From Microbaculum marinum (GTDB lineage Bacteria > Pseudomonadota > Alphaproteobacteria > Rhizobiales > Tepidamorphaceae): a DNA stretch of 64,000 bases. Positions 10,012 through 18,367 of the stretch are shown here, one piece after another (positions within the stretch are counted from its first letter, which is position 1; the number at the start of each line of letters is the position of its first letter). Position numbers and translations under genes: made by a program. The notes below the pieces were generated by a model that was not told the origin of the DNA, did no database searches, and was given only the letters and a program-made list of their open reading frames with translations. Where the stretch lies: the NCBI RefSeq assembly GCF_042646165.1, contig NZ_JBHRTC010000013.1; one strand, 5' to 3'.

Positions 10012-11785
10012 ACAGGGCGATTGCCGCGCATGTGGCGATCCCGACGATGATGTTCATCGGAACGCCGACCTTCAGGAAGTCCGTGAACCGGTAGTTGCCG
10101 GCGCCGTAGACGAGCGTGTTCGTCTGGTAGCCGATGGGTGTGGCGAAGCTGGCGCTGGCGCCGAACATGACCGCCACCACGAAGGCGCGGGGATCGACGC
10201 CGAGGGACTGGGCAAGGCCGATCGCCAAGGGCGTGACGATGACGGCGACGGCATTGTTGGTCGCCATCTCGGTGAGGACCGAGGTCAGCGTGTAGAGCGC
10301 CAAGAGCAACAGGATCGGCGAGGTGCCCTGCAGCACAGGCGAGATCGCGTCGACGATGAGCTTTATCGCGCCGGAATTCTCCAGGCCGATGCCGATCGCG
10401 AGCATCGCGAAGATCAGCAGCAGCACGCTGCCGTTGATCGACCCGAGCGCCTCGTCGAGATCGATGCAGCGGGTCAGCAGCAACACGGTTGCCGCGATCA
10501 GCGCCAGCCCGCCGATGTCCATCACGTTCAGCGCCGCCATTGCCACCACGGCGACCAGCGCGGCTATGGCAAGCGGCGCCTTGGCCCGGCGATAGGCACG
10601 CGCCTTGGTCTGCGAGATGGTGACGAATTCGCTGTCGGATGCGAGCGCGGCCAGGGCCGACGGCCTGCCCTCGAGCAGCAGCAGGTCGGCCGGGCGCAGC
10701 CGCACCGAAGCCAGGTTCGGACCGGCAATGTGCTGATGACGATGAATCGCCAGCGGCACGATACCGTACCGTCCCGGCAGGTCGTGGTCGCTCAGCGTGT
10801 GGGCGGGACCGTGCGGCGAGGTGGCGACCACCGCCTCCACGACCAGCGTGTCGGTCTTCTCGAGCCGGTCCTGCCGCCGCTTCGTGGCACCGACCGAGAT
10901 CCCGTACATGTCGTTCAGGGTGAGCACCTCGGCGGACGGGGCGAGCAGGATCAGGCGGTCGCCCGCCTCGATCTGCACCTCGGCGAGGTTTTCGCGCAGC
11001 GTGCCCGTGCGACGCTGAACGCCGATGACGCGCACCCCGCCGATCTTGAATTCGGTCAGCGCGCCGATCTTCTCGCCGACCATGTCGGAGTCCTGGTGCA
11101 CGGTGACCTCGGTCAGGAAGGTCTGTTCGTCTTCCTTCTGGATGGCATCGGGAAGTTCGGACTGCGAGGGCAGCAGCCGCTGTCCGATTACCATCATGTA
11201 TCCGATGCCGACGAGCGCGGTGACGATGCCGATCGGCGTGATCTCGAAGATCGAGAACGGCGCCAGTCCGCCCTGCCGGGCGACGCCGTCGACGAGCAGG
11301 TTTGTCGAAGTGCCGATCAGCGTGCACGTGCCGCCGAGGATGGTCGCGTAGGACAGCGGGATCAGCAGACGGGAGGGCGACGAGCCGACCGACATCGCCA
11401 GGCGGATGACGATCGGAATGAGAACGATCACCACCGGCGTGTTGTTGACGAAGGCCGACGCCGCCATCGCGCCGAGAAGCACGGAGGCGAGCGCAAAACC
11501 GGGGCTCCGCGCCGCCTTCGCGATGGCGAACGAGGCGACGGCCTCGAGCAGCCCGGTCCGCACCAGCGCCCCGGACAGGACGAACATCGCCGCGATGGTT
11601 ATCGGGGCGTGATTGGAGAAGACCCCGATCATCTCGTCGGTCGTCAGAAAGCCGAGGCTGAGGAAGGCGATGGCCCCGACGCTGGCGATGACGGCCGGCG
11701 GGTACCGTTCCAGAACGAAGGCGACGAACAGCGCGATCAGCAGGGCCAGGCCGATAAACGCATTGTACTCATCAGGGAAGGGCAT
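9998..11785 (-). CDS. SLC13-type permease with two TrkA-C domains
   Basis: The 595-residue membrane protein has two halves of about five to six helices flanking a cytosolic region of roughly 200 residues that resembles paired RCK_C/TrkA-C domains (for example IGGVRVIGVQRRTGTLRENLAEVQIEAGDRLILL). The membrane motifs GTCTLIGTSTNLLV and SASFATPIGYQTNTLVYG are the SNT-type signatures of divalent anion:Na+ symporters. Related proteins transport sulfate or dicarboxylates; the substrate here is not determinable. The ATG at 11785 (MPFPDEYN) is preferred over longer openings. Confidence 0.9.
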   Translation of the reverse strand: MPFPDEYNAFIGLALLIALFVAFVLERYPPAVIASVGAIAFLSLGFLTTDEMIGVFSNHAPITIAAMFVLSGALVRTGLLEAVASFAIAKAARSPGFALASVLLGAMAASAFVNNTPVVIVLIPIVIRLAMSVGSSPSRLLIPLSYATILGGTCTLIGTSTNLLVDGVARQGGLAPFSIFEITPIGIVTALVGIGYMMVIGQRLLPSQSELPDAIQKEDEQTFLTEVTVHQDSDMVGEKIGALTEFKIGGVRVIGVQRRTGTLRENLAEVQIEAGDRLILLAPSAEVLTLNDMYGISVGATKRRQDRLEKTDTLVVEAVVATSPHGPAHTLSDHDLPGRYGIVPLAIHRHQHIAGPNLASVRLRPADLLLLEGRPSALAALASDSEFVTISQTKARAYRRAKAPLAIAALVAVVAMAALNVMDIGGLALIAATVLLLTRCIDLDEALGSINGSVLLLIFAMLAIGIGLENSGAIKLIVDAISPVLQGTSPILLLLALYTLTSVLTEMATNNAVAVIVTPLAIGLAQSLGVDPRAFVVAVMFGASASFATPIGYQTNTLVYGAGNYRFTDFLKVGVPMNIIVGIATCAAIALFMDL

Positions 11786-12056
11786 GATGCGGAGACCACA
11801 CGAGGACAGGACGGATGTAAACGCACAAACCGTCGAAAACGCCATGCGGATTCTGAGGCCGGATTCCGGCCCCTGCCGCGCGATGCATCGCAGCAACACC
11901 CCCGGCCCCGCGGTCCGGCGCAGGCTTCGCCCTTCCAGGACCAGGCCAACGCGCTCGGCTCGCCGATCCACGCATAATGGATACATTGACCGGACCGGTG
12001 ATCCGTGCTGCGCTGGCGCAATAGTTTGCCATCAGAACAATCGGAGGAACTCGCTC

Positions 12057-13055
12057 ATGAAATGCATGATGACAACCGGCGCCGCCCTGGTGGCCCTGGC
12101 GATCGGAACCGGAGGGGCTTTCGCCGCCGACGTGACCCTGAAGGCCTCCCATCAATGGCCGGGCGGCAAGGGCGACGTCCGCGACGAGATGGTGCAGATC
12201 ATCGCCCGCGAAGTTGCCAACGCCAATGTCGGCCTCGAGATCCAGGTCTATCCCGGCGCCTCGCTCTACAAGCCCGCCGAGCAATGGGGCGCCCTGACCA
12301 AGGGCCAGCTCGACATCTCGGCGTTCCCGCTCGACTACGCGTCGGGACGCGTTCCGCAGTTCTCGGCCACCCTGATGCCGGGCCTCGTGCGCAACCACGA
12401 CCGCGCCAAGCGGATGAACGATTCGGACTTCATGGCAGACATCAAGAAACTGATCGAGGACAACGACGTGATCGTCGTGGCGGATGCCTGGCTCGCCGGC
12501 GCGTTCGCCTCGAAGAAGCAATGCATCACCGATCCGGCCTCGATGGAGGGGCAGGTGACGCGGGCCGCCGGACCGGCCTTCGAGCAGATGCTGGCGGCGG
12601 CCGGAGCCTCGATCGCCTCGATGCCGTCATCGGAAATCTACTCCGGCATGCAGACCGGGGTTCTCGACGCGGCCAATACCTCGTCGGGGTCCTTCGTCTC
12701 CTATCGTCTCTTCGAGCAGGTCAAATGCCTGACCGCGCCGGGAGCGAACGCGCTGTGGTTCATGTACGAGCCGATCCTGATGTCCAAGCGAAGCTGGGAC
12801 GACCTGACCAAGGAGCAGCAGGACGCCATCATGGCAGCCGGCCAGAAGGCGGAGGACTTCTTCTTCGAGGAGGCCAAGAAGATCGACCAGGAGATGATCG
12901 ACACGTTCAAGGAGAACGGCGTGGAGATCGTCGAGATGTCGGGCGACGACTACCAGGCCTGGCTCGAAATCGCCCAGGGGTCGTCCTACAAGAACTTCGA
13001 AGAGAACGTTCCGGGCGGCAAAGAGCTCATCGAAAAGGCGCTCGCCGTCGAATAG
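12057..13055 (+). CDS. dctP: TRAP transporter solute-binding protein
   Basis: The 332-residue precursor has a signal peptide (MKCMMTTGAALVALAIGTGGAFA) and a DctP-family mature chain beginning ADVTLKASHQWPGG. The hinge/ligand region shows the usual EIYSGMQTGVLDAANTS segment. It captures an organic acid in the periplasm for the DctQM permease encoded next. GGAGG at 12043-12047 sits nine bases before the ATG. With matB downstream, malonate is the most likely ligand, by analogy to the MatPQM system of Sinorhizobium; this is inference. Confidence 0.92.
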   Translation: MKCMMTTGAALVALAIGTGGAFAADVTLKASHQWPGGKGDVRDEMVQIIAREVANANVGLEIQVYPGASLYKPAEQWGALTKGQLDISAFPLDYASGRVPQFSATLMPGLVRNHDRAKRMNDSDFMADIKKLIEDNDVIVVADAWLAGAFASKKQCITDPASMEGQVTRAAGPAFEQMLAAAGASIASMPSSEIYSGMQTGVLDAANTSSGSFVSYRLFEQVKCLTAPGANALWFMYEPILMSKRSWDDLTKEQQDAIMAAGQKAEDFFFEEAKKIDQEMIDTFKENGVEIVEMSGDDYQAWLEIAQGSSYKNFEENVPGGKELIEKALAVE

Positions 13056-13065
13056 CACCGACGAA

Positions 13066-13136
13066 TCCGGCGCCGGAGGGAGCGTTCGGCGCCGGTGGTT
13101 CTGCCGGTCGTCCAGGGCGCCGGTCCTGGGTGCCGG
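13066..13136 (+). repeat. Repeated GGCGCCGG block between dctP and dctQ
   Basis: Three exact copies of GGCGCCGG (13069-13076, 13088-13095, 13116-13123) and one variant (13129-13136) lie in the 105-base gap. The first sits in a perfect palindrome, TCCGGCGCCGGA (13066-13077). The copies are self-complementary and could fold into alternative mRNA hairpins, which would favour accumulation of the binding-protein message over the permease message. Confidence 0.55.
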
Positions 13137-13160
13137 TCATCCAAGGGGGGAGACTACCGA

Positions 13161-13661
13161 ATGCGGGCCTACGTGCGTGCAGTCAGCGCGGTGTCGCGAC
13201 TCTGCGGGGTCGTGGCACTTCTGCTGCTGGTGGCGGCGATCCTCGTCGTCTGCGAGATGATCTTCGTCCGCTACGTGCTGAACGGATCGACCGTCTGGCA
13301 GACGGAGTTCGTCACCTACGCGATCGTCGCGGCAACTTTTCTCGGATCGCCTTCGGTCCTGCTGGAGCGGGGCCATGTCGGCGTCGACCTGCTTCCCGAC
13401 GCGCTGGACGGCTCCGCGAAGACGGTCCTGCGCCTGGTCGCCGGGATCCTCGGCCTGCTGTTCTGCATCGCGCTGGCGTGGTCGGGCTGGCTCTACTTCC
13501 ATGAGGCCCTGACGCGCGGCTGGAAGACGGCGACCGTCTGGGCGCTGCCCTTGTGGATACCGCTGCTGCCGATGCCGTTCGGCATCGGGCTGTTGTGCCT
13601 GCAATACGTGGCCGAGCTGATGAAGCTCACGGAACGCGACACCGGCGGGGTCGCGGCATGA
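13161..13661 (+). CDS. dctQ: TRAP transporter small permease subunit
   Basis: The 166-residue protein has four predicted membrane helices (about 15-36, 48-63, 92-112 and 130-155) and the DctQ-type segment VLNGSTVWQTEFVTYAIVAATFLGS. It pairs with the large subunit in the inner membrane. The ATG at 13161 follows AGGGGGGAGA. Its stop overlaps the dctM start (ATGA), so both permease subunits are translationally coupled. Confidence 0.93.
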   Translation: MRAYVRAVSAVSRLCGVVALLLLVAAILVVCEMIFVRYVLNGSTVWQTEFVTYAIVAATFLGSPSVLLERGHVGVDLLPDALDGSAKTVLRLVAGILGLLFCIALAWSGWLYFHEALTRGWKTATVWALPLWIPLLPMPFGIGLLCLQYVAELMKLTERDTGGVAA

Positions 13662-14974
13662 GCCCGCTCGGCATGGGCGGCATCGTCCTCGTGGTCCTGC
13701 TGGTGCTGCTGTCGACCGGCATGCCGATCGCCTTCGCGCTGGGCCTCGTGTCCATCGCCGCGCTGATCCTGACCGAGGGCTTCGATTCGATCGAGATCGT
13801 CGGCGAGACCTTCTTCGGAGGGCTTGCGAGCTTCGCGCTGGTCTCGATCCCGATGTTCATCGTGATGGGTGCGGCGATCGCCTCCAGTCCGGCCGGCAAG
13901 GATCTCTACGAGGCGCTCGACCGGTGGCTGAACAGGGTGCCGGGCGGCCTGGTCCTGTCGAACATCGGGGCCTGCTCGATCTTCGCGGCGCTGTCGGGCT
14001 CGTCGCCGGCGACCTGCGCGGCGATCGGCAAGATGGGCATCCCCGAGATGGTCCAGCGCGGCTATCCGAAGTCGATCGCGGCCGGCTCGATCGCGGCCGG
14101 CGGGACGCTCGGCATCCTGATACCGCCGTCGGTGACGATGATCGTCTACGGCATCGCCACCGAGACCTCGATCGGCCGGCTGTTCATCGCCGGGCTGCTG
14201 CCGGGCCTGCTGCTGACCGTGCTGTTCATGATCTGGACGATCATCGCCTGCAAGTATGCCGGCTACAGCTTCGAGAAGATGGCGACGCGGTACTCGTTCC
14301 GCGAGCGCTTTCAGGCGCTGCCGCGGGTGCTGCCGTTCCTGCTGATCATCGTCGGGATCCTCTACGTGCTCTACGGCGGCGTCGCGACGCCGTCGGAGGC
14401 GGCCGGCGCCGGGGCGCTGTTCTGCATCGTGCTGGTCGCCGTCATCTACCGGATCTGGAAGCCCGGGCCCTTGCTGTCGGTGTTCCGGTCGTCGCTCAAG
14501 GAGTCGGTGATGATCATGATGATCATCGGCGCCTCGGAGCTGTTCGCCTTCACCCTGTCGTCGCTGTTCGTGACCCAGTCGATTGCCGGCTGGATCGGCG
14601 ACCTCGACGTCAACCGCTGGGTGCTGATGGGGCTGATCAACGTGTTCCTGCTGGTGGCGGGGTTCTTCCTGCCGCCGGTCGCGGTGATCCTGATGACCGC
14701 GCCGATCCTGCTGCCGATCATCACCCAGGCCGGCTTCGACCCCTACTGGTTCGCCGTGATCCTGACGATCAACATGGAAATCGGCCTCATCACGCCCCCC
14801 GTGGGGCTGAATCTCTATGTTATCAATGGCATTGCACCGGATATATCGCTACAGACGATCCTGCGCGGCTCGCTGCCCTACGTGCTGTGCATGGTGCTGG
14901 GGATCGTGATCCTGAGCATCTTTCCCGACATCGTCACCTGGCTCCCGAACTTGCTGATGGGGCCGGGCGGCTGA
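13658..14974 (+). CDS. dctM: TRAP transporter large permease subunit
   Basis: The 438-residue membrane protein matches DctM, with about twelve hydrophobic helices and family segments such as FSALSG-like IFAALSGSSPATCAAIGKMG, GGTLGILIPPSVTMIVYG and EIGLITPPVGLNLYV. It forms the Na+-driven translocation path for the substrate delivered by the upstream binding protein. It overlaps dctQ by four bases and ends 54 bases before matB. Confidence 0.95.
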   Translation: MSPLGMGGIVLVVLLVLLSTGMPIAFALGLVSIAALILTEGFDSIEIVGETFFGGLASFALVSIPMFIVMGAAIASSPAGKDLYEALDRWLNRVPGGLVLSNIGACSIFAALSGSSPATCAAIGKMGIPEMVQRGYPKSIAAGSIAAGGTLGILIPPSVTMIVYGIATETSIGRLFIAGLLPGLLLTVLFMIWTIIACKYAGYSFEKMATRYSFRERFQALPRVLPFLLIIVGILYVLYGGVATPSEAAGAGALFCIVLVAVIYRIWKPGPLLSVFRSSLKESVMIMMIIGASELFAFTLSSLFVTQSIAGWIGDLDVNRWVLMGLINVFLLVAGFFLPPVAVILMTAPILLPIITQAGFDPYWFAVILTINMEIGLITPPVGLNLYVINGIAPDISLQTILRGSLPYVLCMVLGIVILSIFPDIVTWLPNLLMGPGG

Positions 14975-15028
14975 GCCGGGGCCGAGGGCGTCGACCATAG
15001 CGAGACCAGAACGAGAGACTGCTTCAGA

Positions 15029-16540
15029 ATGACGTCGCTTTACGACCGGATCGCGGCCCGGTTTCCCGATCCCGCCAAGACCTTCCTGACCACGCTCGAG
15101 GGGCGAGCCTTCACATACGGCGACCTGGAGAGCGAAAGCGCCCGGATGGCCGGCGCGCTTGTCGACCTCGGCGTCAGGCCCGGAGACCGTGTCGCCGTCC
15201 AGGTGCAGAAGTCGCCGGAAGCCCTGATCCTGTATCTGGCCTGCGTGCGCGCCGGCGCCGCCTACCTGCCGCTCAACACGGCCTACACGCTGGCGGAACT
15301 GGCCTATTTCATCTCGGACGCCGAGCCTGCCGTGGTCGTCGTCGACCCGGCCGTCCGCGACCAGGTCGCGGCGCTGCCGGAAGCCGGCGGAGTGGCGTCT
15401 GTCGAGACGCTCGACCAGGCGGGCCGGGGGTCCATCGTCGACAGGGCCACCGGCTTCCCCGCGACGTTCGCCACCGTGCCGCGGGCGGCCGACGACCTCG
15501 CCGCGATCCTCTACACCTCGGGCACGACGGGCCGCTCGAAAGGCGCCATGCTGACCCAGCAGAACCTCGCTTCGAATGCCGAGGTGCTCGTCGACTCCTG
15601 GCGCTTCACCGGCGACGACGTGCTGATCCATGCGCTGCCGATCTACCACACGCACGGGCTGTTCGTGGCGACCAACACGGTGCTGATGGCGGGCGGGTCG
15701 CTGCTGTTCCTGCCGAAGTTCGACGCCGATACGGTGCTCGACCTGATGCCGCAGGCCACCGCGATGATGGGCGTCCCGACCTTCTACACCCGGCTCATCG
15801 ACAGTCCCCGCCTCGACCGCGATGTGACCCGGTCGATGCGGCTGTTCACCTCCGGGTCGGCGCCGCTGCTTGCCGAGACGCACCGGGCCTTCGAGGAGAA
15901 GACCGGGCACCGGATCCTCGAGCGCTACGGCATGACCGAGACCAACATGAATACCTCGAACCCCTATGAGGGGGAGCGCCGGGCGGGAACCGTCGGCTTC
16001 CCGCTGCCGGGGGTCGATCTGAGGATCGTCAATCCCGACAGCGGCGCCGAACTGCCGGACGGCGAGATCGGCGTCATCGAGGTGAAGGGCCCCAATGTCT
16101 TCAAGGGCTACTGGCGGATGCCGGAGAAGACCGCTGCCGAGTTCCGGCCGGACGGCTATTTCATCACCGGCGACGTGTCCTTCATCGACCCGGACGGCTA
16201 CGTCCACATCGTCGGCCGCGCCAAGGACCTGATCATCTCGGGCGGATTCAACGTCTATCCCAAGGAAGTCGAGAGCGAGATCGACGACATGGAAGGCGTG
16301 GTGGAGTCGGCGGTCATCGGTCTGCCGCACCGCGACTTCGGCGAAGGCGTGACGGCGGTCGTCGTCTGCGAGAAGGGCGTGGTGCTCGAGGAGGAGCACG
16401 TCAAGGCCCGCCTCAAGGAACGCCTCGCCGCCTACAAGCTGCCGAAGCGGGTGTTCTTCGTCGAGGAACTGCCGCGCAACACCATGGGCAAGGTCCAGAA
16501 GAACGTCCTCAGGGAGTCCTACGCGGACACGTATGGCTGA
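15029..16540 (+). CDS. matB: Malonyl-CoA synthetase
   Basis: The 503-residue enzyme belongs to the ANL adenylating family. The phosphate loop is ILYTSGTTGRSKGAML, the A5 core is YGMTETNMNTSNPYEGERRAG, and the hinge/C-terminal segment is GRAKDLIISGGFNVYPKEVE with PRNTMGKVQKN near the end carrying the catalytic Lys. MTETNMNTSNPY and the adjacent Arg are typical of malonate-specific MatB. It makes malonyl-CoA from malonate, ATP and CoA. Placement behind a TRAP transporter supports malonate uptake and activation; no malonyl-CoA decarboxylase (matA) is present here. Confidence 0.92.
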   Translation: MTSLYDRIAARFPDPAKTFLTTLEGRAFTYGDLESESARMAGALVDLGVRPGDRVAVQVQKSPEALILYLACVRAGAAYLPLNTAYTLAELAYFISDAEPAVVVVDPAVRDQVAALPEAGGVASVETLDQAGRGSIVDRATGFPATFATVPRAADDLAAILYTSGTTGRSKGAMLTQQNLASNAEVLVDSWRFTGDDVLIHALPIYHTHGLFVATNTVLMAGGSLLFLPKFDADTVLDLMPQATAMMGVPTFYTRLIDSPRLDRDVTRSMRLFTSGSAPLLAETHRAFEEKTGHRILERYGMTETNMNTSNPYEGERRAGTVGFPLPGVDLRIVNPDSGAELPDGEIGVIEVKGPNVFKGYWRMPEKTAAEFRPDGYFITGDVSFIDPDGYVHIVGRAKDLIISGGFNVYPKEVESEIDDMEGVVESAVIGLPHRDFGEGVTAVVVCEKGVVLEEEHVKARLKERLAAYKLPKRVFFVEELPRNTMGKVQKNVLRESYADTYG

Positions 16541-16607
16541 TCCGGTCGGATGCGACTGGGGCTGAGTCCGGACCGCCCGGGGTGGCAGGTCCTGCGGTTC
16601 CATCGCG

Positions 16608-16639
16608 ATCCCGGATAGCTGCCTGGCAGCTTCCGGGAT
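16608..16639. repeat. 32-base palindromic element between convergent genes
   Basis: ATCCCGGA (16608-16615) pairs with TCCGGGAT (16632-16639), and AGCTGCC (16617-16623) pairs with GGCAGCT (16625-16631), leaving only T16616 bulged and T16624 at the apex. It lies between convergent matB and the hemerythrin gene. It may serve as a bidirectional terminator or be a dispersed palindromic repeat; there is no T tract. Confidence 0.6.
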
Positions 16640-16686
16640 GACGTGTGAGAGGTGGGGCGTGTCCCGACGAACGGCCGTGCGTCGGG

Positions 16687-17280
16687 TCAGTGGCCGAGAG
16701 CGCCCTCGCCACGGTCGAGCAGGATCGGAATGATCAGGTCCTCCTCGTCGCCGAGGTGACGGTGCAGGCTCTTCAGGAAGCCCGACAGCGCATCGGACAT
16801 GCCGTCGGCGGCGTACTGCACGCGGTCCTTCGGGCCGGCCAGCGCCTGCAGCAGGCCGTTGCCGGCCTCCTGCAGCGACAGGAGCCCGGTGTGGATCATC
16901 TCGTGGTCGCCTTCCAGCACCTCGAAGCCGCGCGCCAGCCGCGGCTCCGTGGCGGTGAGCATGGGGAAATAGTTGTGGTCCTCGATCATGTGGTGGCCGT
17001 GCAGTTCCCGCAGGAAGAACTGGATGCGCGGCACGAACCAGGTGCGGAACGCCTCGGCCGGCACGGTGCCGGCCTTGAGCTGGTCGGCCGCGGACAGCAA
17101 CCCCGTGTTGAGCTCGCGGAACATGTCGTGCCGGCCGAGCCAGAACCGGGACAGGTCGCCGAGATTGGGGTGCTCCTCCCAGACCTCGCGCGGATAACGC
17201 TCCAGCAGGACCCGCAGGTCGGCCGGCCATCCGGTGCGGTGGTCGAGGTCTAGCAGTGCGTCGTCGTCGGTGGCGGACAT
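16687..17280 (-). CDS. Hemerythrin-like domain protein
   Basis: The 197-residue cytoplasmic protein is mainly helical and rich in His and Glu in the hemerythrin pattern: FWLGRHDMFRELN, FLRELHGHHMIEDHNYFP, LEGDHEMIHTGL and LHRHLGDEEDLIIP. These residues would hold a di-iron centre that binds O2 or NO or stores iron. Length and motif order fit the standalone cation-binding hemerythrin HHE family. It is convergent with matB, with a palindrome between, and divergent from nothing nearby; its partner is unknown. Confidence 0.88.
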   Translation of the reverse strand: MSATDDDALLDLDHRTGWPADLRVLLERYPREVWEEHPNLGDLSRFWLGRHDMFRELNTGLLSAADQLKAGTVPAEAFRTWFVPRIQFFLRELHGHHMIEDHNYFPMLTATEPRLARGFEVLEGDHEMIHTGLLSLQEAGNGLLQALAGPKDRVQYAADGMSDALSGFLKSLHRHLGDEEDLIIPILLDRGEGALGH

Positions 17281-17407
17281 CTGGGGCCGTGTGAACAGGG
17301 ACTTCGGGAAGGGGATTCGACCACGAATCTGGTGCGTATCCCCGTTCGTTCAATCCGTCGCCGGACTTTCGCCCGTTTCGGGTGTCCTGCGCCAGGATCC
17401 CGCGGCC

Positions 17408-17466
17408 GGTATCAGGTCGGTATCAGGCCGGTATCAGGCCGGTATCACTGGGCGGTATCACTGGGC
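17408..17466. repeat. Short tandem repeat at the 3' end of dsbB
   Basis: Five head-to-tail units all begin GGTATCA: three of 11 bases (GGTATCAGGTC, then two GGTATCAGGCC) and two of 13 bases (GGTATCACTGGGC at 17441-17453 and 17454-17466). The dsbB stop codon (17458-17460) lies inside the last unit. The pattern suggests replication slippage of two related units. Confidence 0.85.
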
Positions 17467-18060
17467 GGTTGCCGAACCGCCGTCGTCCGGCGGCGTCCCC
17501 TGGGCGGGCTGTCCCTCGAAGAGCTGGTAGGTCGTCGGATTGTCCGGGCACAGGCCGAGCTCGCATTCCGCAACCGTGGAGACGGCGTTGCCCAGCGCGA
17601 TGAGGGCAAACAACGCGACGGCGAACAGTCCGAGTCCGGCAAGCCGCGGCCGCTGGTAGCCGATCTCGGGCTCGAACTGTCCCTCCAGGAACAGCATCGC
17701 CGCCGAGCCCAGGATGATCAGGACGAAGACGACGAAGGCCCAGGTGTAGAAGTGCATGCCGAGGAACGGGTCGCCGTAGCCGCCCGTGCCCGGCACCACA
17801 TGCAGGGCGATCTGGCGCAGGGACACGGCCGCTCCGACGATCGAGGATACGATCGCCATGGCGTAGTGCGCGGGGCGCGGCTCGATCGCGTTCAGCGCGA
17901 TGCCGATGCCGGCGGCGACGAAGCCCGCCCTCTGCAACAGGCAGAGCGGGCAGGGCAGGTCGTGATTGACGAACTGGTCGGTGAAGGCGAACAGAAGCGG
18001 CACCGAAATGGCGACGAGACCGAGTGCGTTCAGCGTGCGGGCGAGGGACGGGGTCATCAT
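17458..18060 (-). CDS. dsbB: Disulfide bond formation protein B, atypical cysteine layout
   Basis: The 200-residue membrane protein has the quinone-site motif DLPCPLCLLQR with Cys37/Cys40 in the first periplasmic loop. DsbB reoxidises DsbA and passes electrons to quinone. E. coli DsbB has a second pair (C104/C130) in the second periplasmic loop; here that loop (about 89-103) has no cysteine. Instead Cys166/Cys171 follow a fifth predicted membrane helix (about 142-163), which would place them in a periplasmic C-terminal tail. It is 8 bases downstream of the DUF5993 gene. The start is one of two adjacent ATGs at 18055-18060. Confidence 0.88.
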   Translation of the reverse strand: MMTPSLARTLNALGLVAISVPLLFAFTDQFVNHDLPCPLCLLQRAGFVAAGIGIALNAIEPRPAHYAMAIVSSIVGAAVSLRQIALHVVPGTGGYGDPFLGMHFYTWAFVVFVLIILGSAAMLFLEGQFEPEIGYQRPRLAGLGLFAVALFALIALGNAVSTVAECELGLCPDNPTTYQLFEGQPAQGTPPDDGGSATAQ

Positions 18061-18068
18061 CTGTTCCC

Positions 18069-18224
18069 TCACAGGTCGATGTCGAGCGCGTCGGTGAAGT
18101 GCAACTTCACCAGCACCAGCAGCACCACGATCGTCAGCGCCCACAGCGCCATCGTCGCGCCGCGCCAGCCGCGCCAGGTGGTGAGCAGTGCCAGGAAGGC
18201 GGTGAAGAAGGGCAGGGCCATCAT
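18069..18224 (-). CDS. DUF5993-type small membrane protein
   Basis: This 51-residue protein is almost wholly hydrophobic: one helix around 3-16 and a second at about 23-40, then a short polar tail, LHFTDALDIDL. Size, tail and position directly upstream of dsbB match the DUF5993 family, which commonly accompanies DsbB-like genes. Tandem ATGs at 18219-18224 form the start. It probably forms a unit with DsbB in the inner membrane; whether it aids quinone or DsbA interaction is unknown. Confidence 0.75.
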   Translation of the reverse strand: MMALPFFTAFLALLTTWRGWRGATMALWALTIVVLLVLVKLHFTDALDIDL

Positions 18225-18367
18225 CGGCTGTGTCTCCGGTGGGCCAGCCGCCGACCTTCCGGAGGGCAGCCATCGAATCGGGCTTTTGCGGGCAACTCTA
18301 CACCAGCGGAGCACCCGACGCCCGCTTGCCAAACGGATGAAGCAGGGCGGCTCTGCGCCGGCGGCGA

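Noticed and set aside
14849..17353. 834-codon open frame on the minus strand
   Set aside because: It is a GC-rich antisense frame across dctM's end, matB and part of the hemerythrin gene, all of which have clear family motifs. The translation is Arg/Gly/Pro-rich without motifs.
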